From Mimachlamys varia (lineage: Eukaryota > Mollusca > Bivalvia > Pectinida > Pectinidae), in contig OX392532.1 in NCBI GenBank assembly GCA_947623455.1, positions 3,861,001 through 3,925,000 of the forward strand: DNA of 64,000 nucleotides, read 5' to 3'. Shown piece by piece: positions 1-13,400 of this stretch. Positions within the stretch are counted from its first letter, which is position 1. The number at the start of each line of letters is the position of its first letter. The notes under the pieces are model-generated. The model ran no database searches. It was not told where the DNA came from and saw only the letters and a program-made list of their open reading frames with translations. A program made the translations under genes and the position numbers.

Positions 1-1047
1 TCCTGTGCTACATGGAGTTGCTAGTTTTATATGGGGAGGGGGGTTGCTCATGGCCTTAGGGGCCCTGGGTCCTGTGCTACATGAAGTTGCTAGTTTTATA
101 TGGGGAGGGGGGTCGCTAATGGCCTGAGGGGCCCTGGGTCCTATGCTACATGGAGTTGCTAGTTTTATATGGGGAGGGGGGTCGCTAATGGCCTTAGGGG
201 CCCTGGGTCCTGTGCTACATGGAGTTGCTAGTTTTATATGGGGAGGGGGGTCGCTAATGGCCTTAGGGGCCCTGGGTCCTGTGCTACATGGAGTTGCTAG
301 TTTTATATGGGGAGGGGGGTTGCTCATGGCATTAGGGGTCCTGGGTCCTGTTTTACATGGAGTTGCTAGTTTTATATGGGGAGGGGGGTTGCTCATGGCC
401 TTAGGGGCCCTGGGTCCTGTTTTACATGGAGTTGCTAGTTTTATATGGGGAGGGGGGTCGCTAATGGCCTGAGGGGCCCTGGGTCCTATGCTACATGGAG
501 TCGCTAGTTTTATATGGGGAGGGGGGTCGCTAATGGCCTTAGGGGCCCTGGGTCCTGTGCTACATGGAGTTGCTAGTTTTATATGGGGAGGGGGTTGCTC
601 ATGGCCTTTGGGGCCCTGGGTCCTGTGCTACATGTAGTTGCTAGTTTTATATGGGGAGGGGGTCGCTAATGGCCTGAGGGGCCCTGGGTCCTGTGCTACA
701 TGAAGTTGCTAGTTTTATATGGGGAGGGGGGTCGCTAATGGCCTGAGGGGCCCTGGGTCCTGTGCTACATGGAGTTGCTAGTTTTATATGGGGAGGGGGG
801 TCGCTAATGGCCTGAGGGGCCCTGGGTCCTGTGCTACATGGAGTTGCTAGTTTTATATGGGGAGGGGGGTCGCTAATGGCCTGAGGGGCCCTGGGTCCTG
901 TGCTACATGAAGTTGCTAGTTTTATATGGGGAGGGGGGTCACTAATGGCCTGAGGGGCCCTGGGTCCTGTGCTACATGAAGTTGCTAGTTTTATATGGGG
1001 AGGGGGGTCGCTAATGGCCTGAGGGGCCCTGGGTCCTGTGCTTCATG
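1..1047. repeat. 69-bp minisatellite, about 15 copies
   Basis: Head-to-tail units of 69 bp, occasionally 68 bp, fill the first kilobase and run off the left edge of the window. Each unit carries a ctagttttatatggggagg core, a run of six or seven G, and ggggccctgggtcc. Units differ at only a few sites (ttgctcatgg or tcgctaatgg; ccttagg or cctgagg). Because 69 is divisible by 3, one plus frame stays open over several units as a 23-residue repeat, which explains the ORF at 143-472. Variants with cctgagg put a stop in that frame, so I do not call it a protein. The array ends in degraded sequence near 1047, about 530 bp before the acidic exon, so it may lie in that gene's intron. Confidence 0.95.
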
Positions 1048-1579
1048 TCACAAGTTGCTTGTTTTATGTGAATTGTCCAAGGTGGTCATTGATTGTTGTC
1101 AATCAGTATAAACTTTTTTTTTTCTTGTTTTCGGCATACTGTATCTATTACTAAATTTAAGAGGTGCAGTATATACAGATTTGTAAGTACATTTTGTATA
1201 TCATCACATGTATATGATATGTGATTCTGAAAAATTCTGAAAAAAAATCCAGTTGATAATCAAGCAAAAATAAGCCTAAAACAAAGTAAACCTGAGCGGT
1301 AACTAACAAGAAACTCTTGACAAAAAAAATCAAAATTATTGGAAATAATTCAGGTGGGGCCAACTTCAACAACAAACCAATGGTAGAAGATGGTTCGAAA
1401 TGGACGTGTGTTTACAAATAGAGTGTGAAAGCTGTTAATACACACATCGAAAAATCAATAATGCTAAAAAGTTCTCCTTGGTTGTCAGCAGGGCCTTTTG
1501 TGTCACACTGACACATCTAGTTCAGGTTTTATTGTTGTTCCATAACTGTAAAACGTCCTATTCTGTTTGTATTTCACAG

Positions 1580-1872
1580 TATGTGATGTCAAATTGGAGC
1601 TTAATGATAGTGAGGAAGACACCAAAACTGATGAGTTTGACCCTGATGATGATGAAGATGATGGTAGGAAGAATGATGACGATGAGGATGAAGAGGATGA
1701 AGAAGATGATGATATATTATTTGACTTTGTTGATGATATAGATGATGCGGATGATGGCTCTGACTTTTCAGAAAATGCTGTTGATGATGAAGATGCTGAT
1801 GAAGTGGACAATGGTAGCGCTGATTTTTCAGAAAATGCTGTTCCTTCAGATGATGAGGATGGTGATTATTAA
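1580..1872 (+). CDS. Terminal exon of an unidentified gene with a highly acidic C-terminus
   Basis: A clear acceptor (pyrimidine-rich tract ending tttcacag at 1572-1579) opens a frame that runs to a TAA at 1870-1872, coding about 97 residues. The peptide is dominated by Asp and Glu, with a short basic break (GRK) and two copies of the phrase DFSENAV about 27 residues apart. It ends DEDGDY. The Asp/Glu codons mix GAT, GAC, GAG and GAA, which argues against a simple triplet repeat and for selected protein sequence. Long acidic tails are typical of histone or ribosome chaperones and nucleolar proteins, but nothing here identifies the family. Upstream exons are not visible in the window. The opposite-strand Ser-rich frame is its shadow. 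Confidence 0.6.
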
Positions 1873-2529
1873 AACTCTTATCTAATTAATCACTGAGATT
1901 ATAACGACAAACAGGAATGATACAAAGACATTGTACTAATAATATGTACTGGTTCTCAAACAACCAAGCTTCTTTAATGTGTATGTACTTCAAGGTTCAA
2001 CAAGAATGCTCAGATGTATTAAGTATTTAAGTTTTAATTTACTAAGTTTATTAGTAAATGGTTAAATTTAGTAGATAACAATTTAAACTCTTGTTTCAAA
2101 AACTATATATAATTTTTTTTTCTGCAAATGAAGAAAATTAACCTTAAATATTTACAGTCTACAATGACATTCACTCGATAACCATTACTCAACAGACTAT
2201 CATTATCACTGCATAACTGTAGTCAAACACGTGACAAATTTATATGACGTCGACAACAATTCATGTGGGCGGAGCTATGCAAATCCTACATTTTGAAACA
2301 CAATTGTGTGACATCACCAACAATTAACGTAGGCGGAGCTTGCAAATTTCATGCTGTTACATTTATTGAAACATTCCCACGTTTATTAGTTTTGAAATGA
2401 AATCTGTGTCCGAAGATTTGACTATAATGAACAAAATAGTTGCGAACATTTCACAGAAGGATACTGTAAATATAAGGATAAACTTTCTATTAAGTTAATC
2501 CTTAATAATTTAATTTTGCCTATTCCTGC
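1873..2529. other. Probable 3' UTR or intergenic DNA, no gene seen
   Basis: This is AT-rich sequence after the acidic exon. It is broken by stops in every frame and I recognise no domain. It holds a loose pair of phrases, gtgggcggagct at about 2264 and taggcggagctt at about 2330, each after a caacaatt-like run. These suggest an old short duplication. Confidence 0.4.
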
Positions 2530-2895
2530 AATGTTAATTTTTTCAGGTTATATTGTATAACTTCAAAAATCAGAAAACGCAAAAAGTGATGACGTCATAT
2601 ACCGCCATGTTTGGCGCCGTATTTTGCAATCAAACTTCTGATTGGTTGAAGTTGTTTTGCGGTGAAAATTATGCACATGGTTGTGTATTTTGCAAAACCA
2701 TTCGTTTTTTGTTATAATTAACACGAAAGCATTGTATAAGACTTATGTCTTAATTATGTATCTTCAGAAATTAAATTATAAGGAATGATCACAATATTTT
2801 TGAGGGTTATACGGTATATACCGAAAAAACTGTGTGCCCTTTTTTTCCGGTATAAACCGTATAACCCTCAAAAATATTGTGATCATTCCTTATAA
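2530..2895. repeat. Foldback (MITE-like) repeat, copy 1
   Basis: The right end is a long hairpin: arm 2776-2823 is complementary, nearly perfectly, to 2848-2895, with a loop of about 24 bases. The whole segment matches the reverse complement of 54200-54625, including gattggttgaagttgtt, ttatgcacatgg, ttgcaaaaccatt and the gacttatgtctta block. Two copies in opposite orientation show a mobile or once-mobile non-coding element. I see no coding capacity. Confidence 0.8.
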
Positions 2896-3639
2896 TTTCA
2901 TAATGTAATAATGTAATGAACAGAATATCTAGCAGTATCTTCAGTAATACAAATGATTTCTCACTCAGATGGCTAATATTTTTATATTTCCAAAACTCGT
3001 GAAATATATTATGTATTACTGAAGACACTGTTAGATATCCTCTATGTACAATGTACAGGCCCCAGTTTCATGAATATTCTTTAACTTAAGAAAATTCCTT
3101 GACTGATAAATCTCCATAAAAAAGTTCAGGAAAGTCCCCTTAGGTTACTCAACATCAGATCAAAATAATTGCTGAACATAAAACGAATTAATAATAAATC
3201 CATAGTGAACTTATTGTTCAATTTCCTAATCTTTATGCATGAAACATGTATCCTGATAGTGTCCAGTTTTTTGTATCCATGCAATTAAAAAAAAAAAAAC
3301 ACTTTGTGTAATAGGTTTTATACATTTTAGATAGAAATATTAATAGAGTTAATTAGCATTGCTTCTTTTCATGTTTTGATTTCCCAAAAAATGCCACATA
3401 CAAAAAATATTGGAAATGTTAACGTTGATTAAAACTCTGGTCTTTTTTTATATATTTTTTACTTTCAAGGAAATATTAATTTTGTATTGACCAAATATCC
3501 ATGAAATACTCATTTCCTAATTAACGTCAGGTTTTATTTTTCAAATCCACTTATTTGCTAATTTGTAATACTATTCTGTTATGTTATTGAATTGTTTGTA
3601 ATGTAGACTTAGATCAGCAACATCAGCTGGTTACTTCAA

Positions 3640-3960
3640 TCTTTACTTAAAGGGGCAATCAAGTGAAGTTTGTTTACCTTTTTATAATATGATCAAATAT
3701 TTTGTAAAATGAAGTTCATACCTTGAAAGAAGTACGTATGAAATTAAACTCCTCGTATCCTCGAGCTCGCCTCCACTTGCATTGTTTACAGCACACATAT
3801 ACATGTACATGTGATCGCCCCAGGAGGCGCGGCTATTTTGTGCTACAATGTATATTTTGATGTTGCTATATTTGGCGCAGGCTCTCCCAATAATCAAACT
3901 GACCTCATCGGACACTGTATCTAATTATTAAATATGGATTCCTTTGTCTGAATATAGGTA
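3640..3960. repeat. Dispersed repeat related to 9045-9760
   Basis: The left edge (cttaaaggggcaatcaagtgaagtttgttt) resembles the sequence at 9050, and the right edge (gaccTcatcggacactgt, then ctaattatta) resembles 9690-9735. The middles differ in length. It is probably a decayed non-autonomous element with shared ends. I see no coding sequence. Confidence 0.4.
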
Positions 3961-3999
3961 TTATTCATTCTGACTTTGTGAGAAATATTTTGTATCTTT

Positions 4000-4580
4000 A
4001 AGTGATATGAAGATGGACGTTTTGGAGTATGTTCATTTGTGTGTTTACTTGCTGTGATTGACAATGATACTCAGTTCTTGTTTTGAGAACTTGAATGTGA
4101 CAAAGATTTACATGACGGGTGTTGTTGATGAAGCAGAACACGCTTACTCTTCCGGAACACCTGGTCTTATTCTCTTGTGCTTTTACAAGATTCTCCGTGT
4201 AAATGTTTTCTTTTGTTCAAATTTTGACTCTAGTTAAATAATTTTGAGTTCGGATTATTGTTTTGTTGACGCTTTGGTATTCTCTGATTTTTTTTTCTGA
4301 CTGGTTGATGTGAAACAAAAGTGGGTTCATTAAAGTGCTTCTTTAAACTATGACCAACATGAACAGCTTACCACTAAGCTATACAATAAAGGTGACGATT
4401 TCAATTTCCTGATCATTTCCATTTCTTGATAGCTAAATCCCTGCTTCCACAACCTATGTTTCTTACATGCCACTGTTGATTCGTTATTTTAGGGCTTGCT
4501 CTGAATATCGATATTTTCGTGATAGATGCCATATGTACATTGTATATGCGTGATTAGTCGATAATTTGTGTATCGAAACC
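4000..4580 (+). pseudogene. Relic of the RT-encoding element, copy 1
   Basis: Positions 4000-4300 match the conserved 3' region of this family (the gttgatgaagcagaa...ggaacacctgg block). Positions 4345-4580 match its RT-domain 3' part: a frame with the phrase QLTTKLY and then DDFNF can be read before stops. The 3' region precedes the RT piece in the same orientation, the reverse of the order inside one element. This is what a tandem, partly overlapping insertion would leave. It is clearly dead. Confidence 0.6.
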
Positions 4581-5312
4581 ATGGTTTGGCGAAGGACTTG
4601 TTTTGTCATATTTGTTTCATCATCAAAACTTTTGCAAGATGGTAATGTTTTTTTACAATTAAATAGATATTATTTATAAAATAACTGTATTTCTATCGGT
4701 AAATCTGATATTTTACATGATATATTTTATATTACGACTTTTGTATATGAAATATTTATGTATTTATTTGTCATTTATATAAATAATGTACCTTCTACAT
4801 ATGGCACGATTTTTTTACTTTACTTTTTAAAACAATCTGCAAATGTTTTAGAGGGAAGAATTTAGGGAATTGAAAAACAATTGCAACTATGGTTTTCGTG
4901 CATTATAATGGTCCCTAATAAATAATTGTAATTACATGTAGTTGATATATGAACCCATTTGACGTTAGTATTAGCAACTGTGATATAACTTCGTTCAGAG
5001 TGAGCTGTCTTAAGATTCGTGTATGTATTCGATGTTCAATATCTTACCGACAAAAACTTTGTACATTTACTAAGATAATGTGACAATAACATATTATATT
5101 TCTATCTTGTTTTCCTTTTGTTATACTTTCTAACGTTCTCTGTACGTGTTTATAGTCTATATTATATTAAAGTTGGTTTTGTAGAGATGTAGCTAATCTT
5201 TAGAAATGTTGACAATCTTTTTATTTATAATAAAACGTTAATTTTGACAATGGATGTTTTTGACTCGTATATTTGCTGTTTTAAATTATAATCTAAAGCA
5301 GCAGTATAAAAG

Positions 5313-5565
5313 GGGACACCAAATTATTACAAAAACGCCAAAACCTCTCCTGGTAAACTTTTATTACCTAAATATCCCCCTGTCAGCCTTATAAAGGGGG
5401 GGGGGGGGGTAGCAAATTACTACAAAAACGCCATAACCTCTCCTGGCAGACTTGTATTACCTAAAAACCCCCCTGTCAGCAGGACAAAAGAGACAGCGAA
5501 TTATTACAAAAAAACTCTCAAACTCTCACAGTTAACTTGTATTTCCTTATATTTTCCCGAGGGCA
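5313..5565. repeat. Three degenerate tandem copies of about 90 bp
   Basis: The pattern aaattattacaaaaacgccaaaacctctcctgg...cccctgtcag recurs at about 5318, 5412 and 5496, with a 14-base G run at about 5395-5408 between the first two copies. The third copy is the most diverged. No coding function is apparent. Confidence 0.7.
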
Positions 5566-5569
5566 TTCT

Positions 5570-7040
5570 TCACCCAGTAGCTTTATTCAAGCATGGAAAG
5601 AGATACAAAATGCAATAACATACGGCACCCAGTCTAAAGGACTCCCATAGTGGATTCAAAGGATATAGGGTCTATTATTGCTATATTGCTTCCGACCCTC
5701 CCCTTACGTATGGTATAGTGACCATGCCATTGGATTTTCTCTCTTTGGTGTTCCCTTTCCTTTTCTTGGTGACGTTTATCTTGTTTTTTTTTTATCTTCT
5801 ATTTGTTTTTCTACTTTCTTCATCGACCATACTGGGTACCCACATGTTTTCAGGGCTTTTCTGATATGCTGCTTGTCTTTTTCTACGTCTTCCTTTTCAG
5901 TGACGGTGTTATTGCATTTGTCCAGGAGAGTACGTACTACCCTAACTTCTGGTGCAATGGGATGGTGTCAATTGAAATTGAGGTATTAGTCTCTTTGTGT
6001 GTTTTGTCTGTATACGAGCAGTTTGATGGAGCCATATACTTTCTCACTTTCCCCAATAAGGGGCGGGATGGGTAAACATCTTACCCGTCCTTCTGTCTAC
6101 CTGTAGTATTAGAGTACATTTGGACGAAATGTCGCGCTACGTTTTTGACGGCTGACTTCTCTAACTCGCCCTATTTTGGGTAGTGAGCTGATTTCAGCGG
6201 TCAGAACACCGACACTCGGCTATTGTACTCTTTGCTTGACAAAGGAAACAGACGTTTTCGAAAGCTCGCAAATTAAGTTTTCAAGTCCTATTTGTGTACA
6301 AAACAAACGCAGTATATAGCATTCATATCAAACTGATGAATCTTATTCCTGAATTTATAGATTGTTGTTTTAATACATACGTTGTTCAACTCATAATGAG
6401 AAAGAAATATACATCTATATACATAAAGAAAGATAACCCCATTTAACTCTTAATCTGTAGTATATACCTTACATAAATCCTTATCATGAGCTGATTGCAT
6501 TTGCTAATATAAGGGAATAAACTTTGATTTAACATTTTGCACATGTAGCTATGGAAAAATTAACCTCACACGACCAACATACTGTAAATAAAAGGAAGAT
6601 AATCCACTTTCTAAATCTATTACATTTACCATATGAAACTATACATGACAAAAAAACCCTGTACCAGTACCAAGTGGTTGGGGAGCACCTCCCCCCCCCC
6701 CCTACCTAGCAAGGTCATGATGAAAATATATACTTCTTATACTAGCACGTACATACTATTGCACATCCAATATATGTCAGTATATATATGCACTTGTAAT
6801 TGTATTTCATCATGTACATATGCCCAGTACATAAAATCAATGTTCTAGAGTTTCAGTATTTTCTTTGTCATTTTGCAGTTGACCACATGCATTAACTCGT
6901 AATGCAAACTACAAATTACATTAGTACTGCTTATATAAATACATGCTAATCACAAACGTAGTCTAGATAGAAAATATGCATTTTGATCCCTGCACACATT
7001 ATACCATCCATCATATAACATGTATCTTGTGTGGTATTAT
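5570..7040. other. Intergenic, no gene recognised
   Basis: The frames open at 5678-6075 and 6633-6848 have no recognisable domain, and their amino-acid composition is what AT-rich DNA would give. There is a C run near 6691. I see nothing that supports a gene before the 3' end of P450-A. Confidence 0.4.
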
Positions 7041-7050
7041 GCAACGTTTG

Positions 7051-7056
7051 TTTATT
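7051..7056 (-). promoter_or_regulatory. Candidate polyadenylation signal of P450-A
   Basis: Plus-strand tttatt reads AATAAA on the minus strand, about 60 bases past the P450-A stop codon. This is a plausible distance for a short 3' UTR. No transcript evidence is available. Confidence 0.4.
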
Positions 7057-7117
7057 TTTTTTTGAAGTGGCGGAGGGTATCTAACAATATATATATATTT
7101 ACATAAGATTGAACCTA

Positions 7118-7464
7118 TTATCTTTTCTCCGCTTGGATAACGTATCTGTTGGCAATGTAACCCGCTAGTCCAGACGCTTCCGGTGAATAGTCAGCAGTGA
7201 CCCCTGGCGGTAATTTGATATTGAACTGATGAAGGATAACCGACAGAATCAGTATAAGTTCTGGTTTCGATGCAGACTGCCCAATACACACTCTCTTGCC
7301 GACGGAAAATGGTAGCCAACTTTCTGGTGTTGGAGCAAGCGTTCCGTCAGAAGTCAGGAATCTCTCGGGGTTGAATGTTTGAGGTTCTTGCCAGTGTCTG
7401 GGATCATTGTGAAGTGCCCAGTGGTTGATGGCCACCGTGGTACCCTTTGGAATATCGTAGCCAC
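7118..7464 (-). CDS. P450-A exon 10 (heme-binding exon)
   Basis: Codes residues 405-518 and the TAA stop. It holds PERF and the heme-ligand motif FSVGKRVCIG (Cys463). The C-terminus ends QAEKR. The acceptor is an AG read as plus ct at 7465-7466, after a pyrimidine-rich stretch. It enters at phase 1, completing Cys404. Confidence 0.95.
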
Positions 7465-10400
7465 CTAAAATTGTAAGCAGAAATACGACGGTAGTGTAAT
7501 ACACAAACGTTTTGTATTAGATTTTTGTACATTGAATAACCCCTATAATATTACACGTATCAAAATCTAAAAAAAATGTTTATAGATTAAAATTGTGCCC
7601 TTTCTTTAAGGGTGTCAATATAAGTTTAAACACTAAGTGTATAAGTGTTGTGTAAGGTGATACCGCTGTATTTTTACATATATCAGACATGGGCCTTGTT
7701 CTTCAGAATCGACTTTTTCTTCTGTGTTCAGCCACCTAAGGTGTTGTGATCCGGAGAGATCAGTGATGAACCCCATGGAGTACATGTACAGGAGTGTACA
7801 GAACAGCCCCTGGTAATGTTAGCGACGGGATCGTCTCAGGTGTTCTTCTGACAATGCAGGGGTAGTGTAATACATTGTAATATAATATACAAACCGTAAA
7901 CAAACATGTATATAAAATGTGAAGATGTTAGATTCTGTTTCTGTGATCATCCTGCCAGTCACATTACAATAAAGAACGAAAATAAAAAAAAATAGTGAAA
8001 TAACTCCGATAGTACACTTTGTACATTATGATACTTACATATCGTGGAATCGACACGGGCTGCATGCGGAATTCCTAATGGCGCGACTGTTGCTATTCTC
8101 ATCACCTCGTGGAGGACGGCCTCGGTGTAAGGAAGAGAGGGTCGGTCCTTTATTGTAGGAAGTTGGGCTCGCCCTTTAGTTCAAATAAAAACAAATGATA
8201 AATGAGATTCTGCAACATATCAATCAATATACATGTAACTACTTTCTGTGTTATACTACACTGATTGATGGCGTTAAAAGTCCGCATCGCGTGGCGAGAC
8301 ATCTATGATTGTTACTTGTTTGTAATGACTTGTTTAGTGATTACCAGCGTTATTATGTTGTGTTCAGATTAATAGGATCAACTTTAGCTTTGCTTTGTTA
8401 AGGTTAAATGAAGAGGGATGCTTTGTGATATACCAAAGAACAATTACATACATCGTACTATGTTCCTGTTACGTATATGACGTTTAATGTGTTATTTTAG
8501 AGATTGCAAATTGTGTTTTTTTCCCGCATTTAAATTAATGTGCCTTGCTCCAGCTGGACCAACTTAAAGTCTTTGAAAGACACAAAAATATATAAAAGAG
8601 CTGCTGACACCTCGTGTTGGTACTGCGGAATTTGTCACTGTCAATTTTAATACATACCTACAACCTCGTCTATCTCCAACTGAGCCCGCTTCTGTACTTC
8701 AGGATGACCGGCCAAGTATAGCAGGGCCCAAGTCAGTGTAAAACGTGAAGTTTCCAAACCCGCTGTTCAATACAATAAATATATTATTATAACAATGCCA
8801 AGTTACACAGTCTTTTTCGGGCTAAACACATTCCGCTAAATTGTGATTGCTCTAATGATCGTTTCCGTATATTGCTTTATACAGCAAGTATTGTGGGTTT
8901 CACCGGTGCGGTTATTTGCTTAAATTCGGTTATAAACAATAAGGATAAGCACGTTTGAAAAATATGTGAAGATGAAAATAATGCTGTAGTGGTAATTGAG
9001 AAATATATAATGTCCAAGCAGGTAATCAAATATATTCAAAAGTCTAGGCTTAAAGAAGCAATTTAATGAAGTTTGTTCACTTTTTATTCATTATGAACTA
9101 TTCATATCGATATTTTGACAAAAGCTGATGTCTTACGTTCGTTTTTTAATCAATAATAAAGAAATCCTTAATCGTCCAACCACACAAATAATATTCAAAA
9201 GAGACCTATGTTTACAAACATCCCTGAACAATGTTGACCTTTACGAGTATGCACGGAACCTGTCTCGTGGATGTACATTTAGTACATGACTTCCGAAGCT
9301 AAGTGACGGAGCTATCAAGACTGATGAAGTAAGATTATTATACTTATATCAGTTTGTTTCAAGTACATTACTGTATTCCTTATTAATAACACTTTCTTTA
9401 CGTCACCTCTATAGCTGAACTTTGTGACGAGTTTATTTTTATTTATGCTCCATTTGTGTGCGAGCTCTCAATAATATCCGTTTTTGACAGATTTGAAATA
9501 TAACAAAACAATTTCTCCTGGGTTCTAATAATCCAAACGGCTATTACAAGTGTTTACAACGTATTTCGTCAATTCAACATCCATAGAAAAAAGTATTTGT
9601 GAAATCAATCGTACCATGTTACATTTGTTTACATGACACGCATGGACACTCTACACGTGTTCGCGCCGGGGGGGGGGGTCAAAAATTAAATTGACCACAC
9701 TGGACATTGTCTATATATTTCTAATTATCAAGTACGCAGACAAATTTGTATAAAACTATAAGATGACAAAACGCATTGTGCATTATATGGGTTATTTTTC
9801 TTGTACTGAGACTATTAATTTGAAAGTTATGTCTTGCATGAATATGAAAATGGGAAATAAATAGAAAATGTTATTGTCTACATTATGTTCATTGTATATA
9901 CTAAAATAGACACATCGTGAAAGTTACCAAAGAAAATATCTGCCACTATCTGTCGTAAATGAATGTCTGTTAACTGGCTCAGTAGTTCGGCGTCCCCTTC
10001 TTCCTCGGCCTCTTTACGTGCCATGATTACAAAGTCTGAGATATCCTTGATGTCGTCTAAAACAGACAAGTACATACCTAGGACGTAATAACGTAAGTCA
10101 GATATCCAGACTAAAGGGAGTGACTCCTGCACAACACGTGCCAGTGGGTAATGTAAATAACTACATGATATACTACGTTATAATGCATGATTATCAGTAT
10201 ATACATAAACTATTATAGTTCTGCATTCACAACATCGGCCCAGCAAACCGATTTGCTAATACTGTTCAGGCCTCGTAAAGATATGATTGGGAGCATTGCA
10301 AATTCTGCTTGCAGACACCAAAATTATGTTATAGTGTTTCTAACCCTATATTATGTATGTCGTAGTGACATCATTTTCAATATTTAATTGCCACATCATG

Positions 10401-13400
10401 ACAATTAAAGCATGATGAAAAATATATTGTCTGCCCAAGTAAAACGATTTCATTTTTCTTATGTTTGTAATTTGAATTGAAAATGAAAATGTTGAACAAA
10501 ATATTTTTACCAGCATTAAAATTATCCAAATGTTCTTGAAACCGGTCATATGTAAACTCCAGGCCTTTTTTCCCCAGCCCAGTAACCTTTCGAAAGCGCT
10601 GACTAGGCCAGAGCGTGGCAAGAATGGGAAAGACGTCTTCTATGAGACCCAGTCCGAACTCTTTGATGAATTCATTGTCAGCGTCCATAAAACGGGTAAA
10701 CGTTTCGTCGTTAAACTTATATCTGAAAAATAAACCGAAAATTTCGAAGAAAATACTCGAAAATACTGAAAATGACTTTTAGTAAAAATGCTGCATTAGT
10801 TTGATTTTGTTTTTTAATGCATTCCATCATTACCATAAAAGTTATTTTAAGGTGACGTCAATGCTCACAGGGCCACCAAAATGGAACATAAAAGGACCAG
10901 AACCTAACTGAAATGCCTTGGCTGAACACAACAGTGTGACACCTACTCTTTTATTCAGACATACATGTAGGCTAAGAGAACGCAATGGAAATACCAGGGA
11001 ATTTACAAGAGAGTGAACGTGATGCCCTTTGGGGAGCAGATGACGGAGGAAATTCGTTGGAAAGGCAAGAAAAATGGGTCCACGTAAGTTCCTCACACGA
11101 TTAGAAAGGAACATTTACAAAAAAGTGCAGCTGGATTTCACTAGTTCCAAGTCTTCGGCCTTGCAGGTAGGGCGTAAAATTGTACCTGCTGGATCATATC
11201 TTTTCTGTTATTTCTGAACAACTTTTTCCTTCCTAGTTTATCCCCTGACACCACCTCAATGTTGACCTTCATTTGAGTCCCCGCGAGGAAGACTGTAGGT
11301 TCTGTCCCCTAGCCTAGACATACCAGAGTCTCTAACAATCATAGTTACTAAGTTGGGTGTTCTGCCGGGGGTTTTAGGTAGTATACTTCAGTATGGTACT
11401 GTAGTGCTTTGAATCGGCAAAATATCTAAACAAATACAAGAAGGCTTACACGAATATATCGCAGCCTAATACACACGAATTTTATATGAAATACATATTG
11501 GACTTACACCTTCTTGAAGCAGAGTCCACTCATGAGATTGAACAAGGCGTGGTCTATGTAGGCGTGAGGAGTGAAGGGTTGTCCCCCTGTGGACGTCAGC
11601 AGTGTGATAAACTCGGCCATGGAGGCATGTACATCGGCCTCCTGTTTCTCACCTCGTAGGTAATTTCTGTTAGATAAGGTACATATTAAATACTTTAGAA
11701 TCATGGACTACGAGATTCAATAGACTACTACAGTAGACGTACTTGTATTTGTACATATATTTTATTTTTGTTAAATAAAGCATTTTGTTTTAGTGTTTAT
11801 CATGCAAAGGATGAAAACATTTCTTTTGGGCTTGGCGTCAAAGCGATCCTAAAGTAATTAGCTACAATTTCTAATGGACTGCATGGATAAAGCACTGTTC
11901 TCATATTGTGAGACTATCTTTTTGACCGTTAACCCAAGATGGCGTAGGAATATCGTAACGCAAACATCACACATTTACATGAGGGTTATTGTAATTGCGT
12001 GCCTGACTCTGACCTGATCGCTTTGTGGCCAATTTTTCGGTGAAGTTTCCAGGTAGGGGTGTATTGTGACAGGAGGATGTTTTTGCCGTCATCACTAAGC
12101 TCCATGCCTGTTTTTATTGTGAGAAAATCGGAAACAAATACTCAAAAATATACAGTAGGTATTGATAAATATGGCTTCATCATATTAGGAATAGAAAAGG
12201 CCAGCATAATTAGGCCTACATAAGAAGGTGTTGAATATATATCATTACCTTTTATATTTACATAATTGGTTTTCGTGTTTGATGTTTAAAAACCTTTATT
12301 ACAAGATAATAGATACATATCAGAAAGTTCCGTTTTGAAAACGAGCAAATCTATTAATGAACATACATCTCCAAATGTAATCATTTTTTAATATGATAAC
12401 ACTTACCTGATGCAGTTACGGGTCTGTTGGCAAAGTCGGCTCCCTTAGTAACCATGGCCTCTATTGTGGCTTCGATTGTGTTCAAAACTACCATCTTCAG
12501 CGGACCTATCCCAACACAATTTCAACAAAAAGAGATAAATATTAATATTAAAAGTTCATAGGGTCACACCGAATGTGTTTAACTGTTTATATTTGTATTC
12601 TGTATGCTTGAACCCATTGCCAAATATGACATTCAATTTTGCATATCACAGATGACCTCATCACTGCTTATTGATACATTAAGTATACGTATGTGGTTGT
12701 GTCTGCAGACAAAGCATCTACCAACTTGATCATTGTTTGCAAACGTGCGCTGTTATATGTATCGCTTGCAAAAAGAACTAAGCCTGCTTGATAACCAAGG
12801 TAACCCTACTTACGTATTTGCCGGTTTTTCGAAAGATGAAATACTGTCTATCCATGCTTCTGTACATTGTATTACAATATTTCGAAGAACCGGTTAATGA
12901 GCAAGACGCTGACCTACCTCGTCTTTATTGGATACCGAAACTATACTAGGATCCTTTAAGCAACGTTTTATCGCTGACTCTGCTAATTGCTCGATCAAGT
13001 CATTATCAAAACTTCTAACTACCATTCTTAGTACCTTAAAAGCAGGGCCTCAGTCTTATTGAGACACTGTATACTCAAGAAGTGGAATAAATGGGATGTG
13101 GATTTTGAAAAACTAAAAAGATCTTTTGATCAACCTTGAACACCCCTTCCTAAAAAAAGTCTTTTCGGTCAATACATTTGATTTTTCCACCCTGTAAACT
13201 ACCATACCTCATACAAAATTGAAGAAACATCTTCGACCTCTTGTTATGAGAACTTTCCTTTCCAAAAAAGGCGGACGACGATACAAATATGTTGCAGTAA
13301 GCTATATTGGAGCATACTTTGTGGAAAAAAACACGACAAAAGCTAAGAGGAAATATACTGAAGAGGATATTATAAGGATGATTGATTTCCTGATCAACAA

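Noticed and set aside
143..472. 109-codon repetitive open frame in the 69-bp array
   Set aside because: It is a translation of the minisatellite. Neighbouring units carry stops in the same frame and there is no promoter or splice evidence.
1503..1811. Ser-rich frame on the minus strand
   Set aside because: Antisense shadow of the acidic exon: GAT/GAC/GAA codons read backwards as Ser.
10842..11420. Possible coding exon in P450-A intron 5
   Set aside because: Short frames on both strands, no recognisable motif, and the P450 reading frame is already complete without it.
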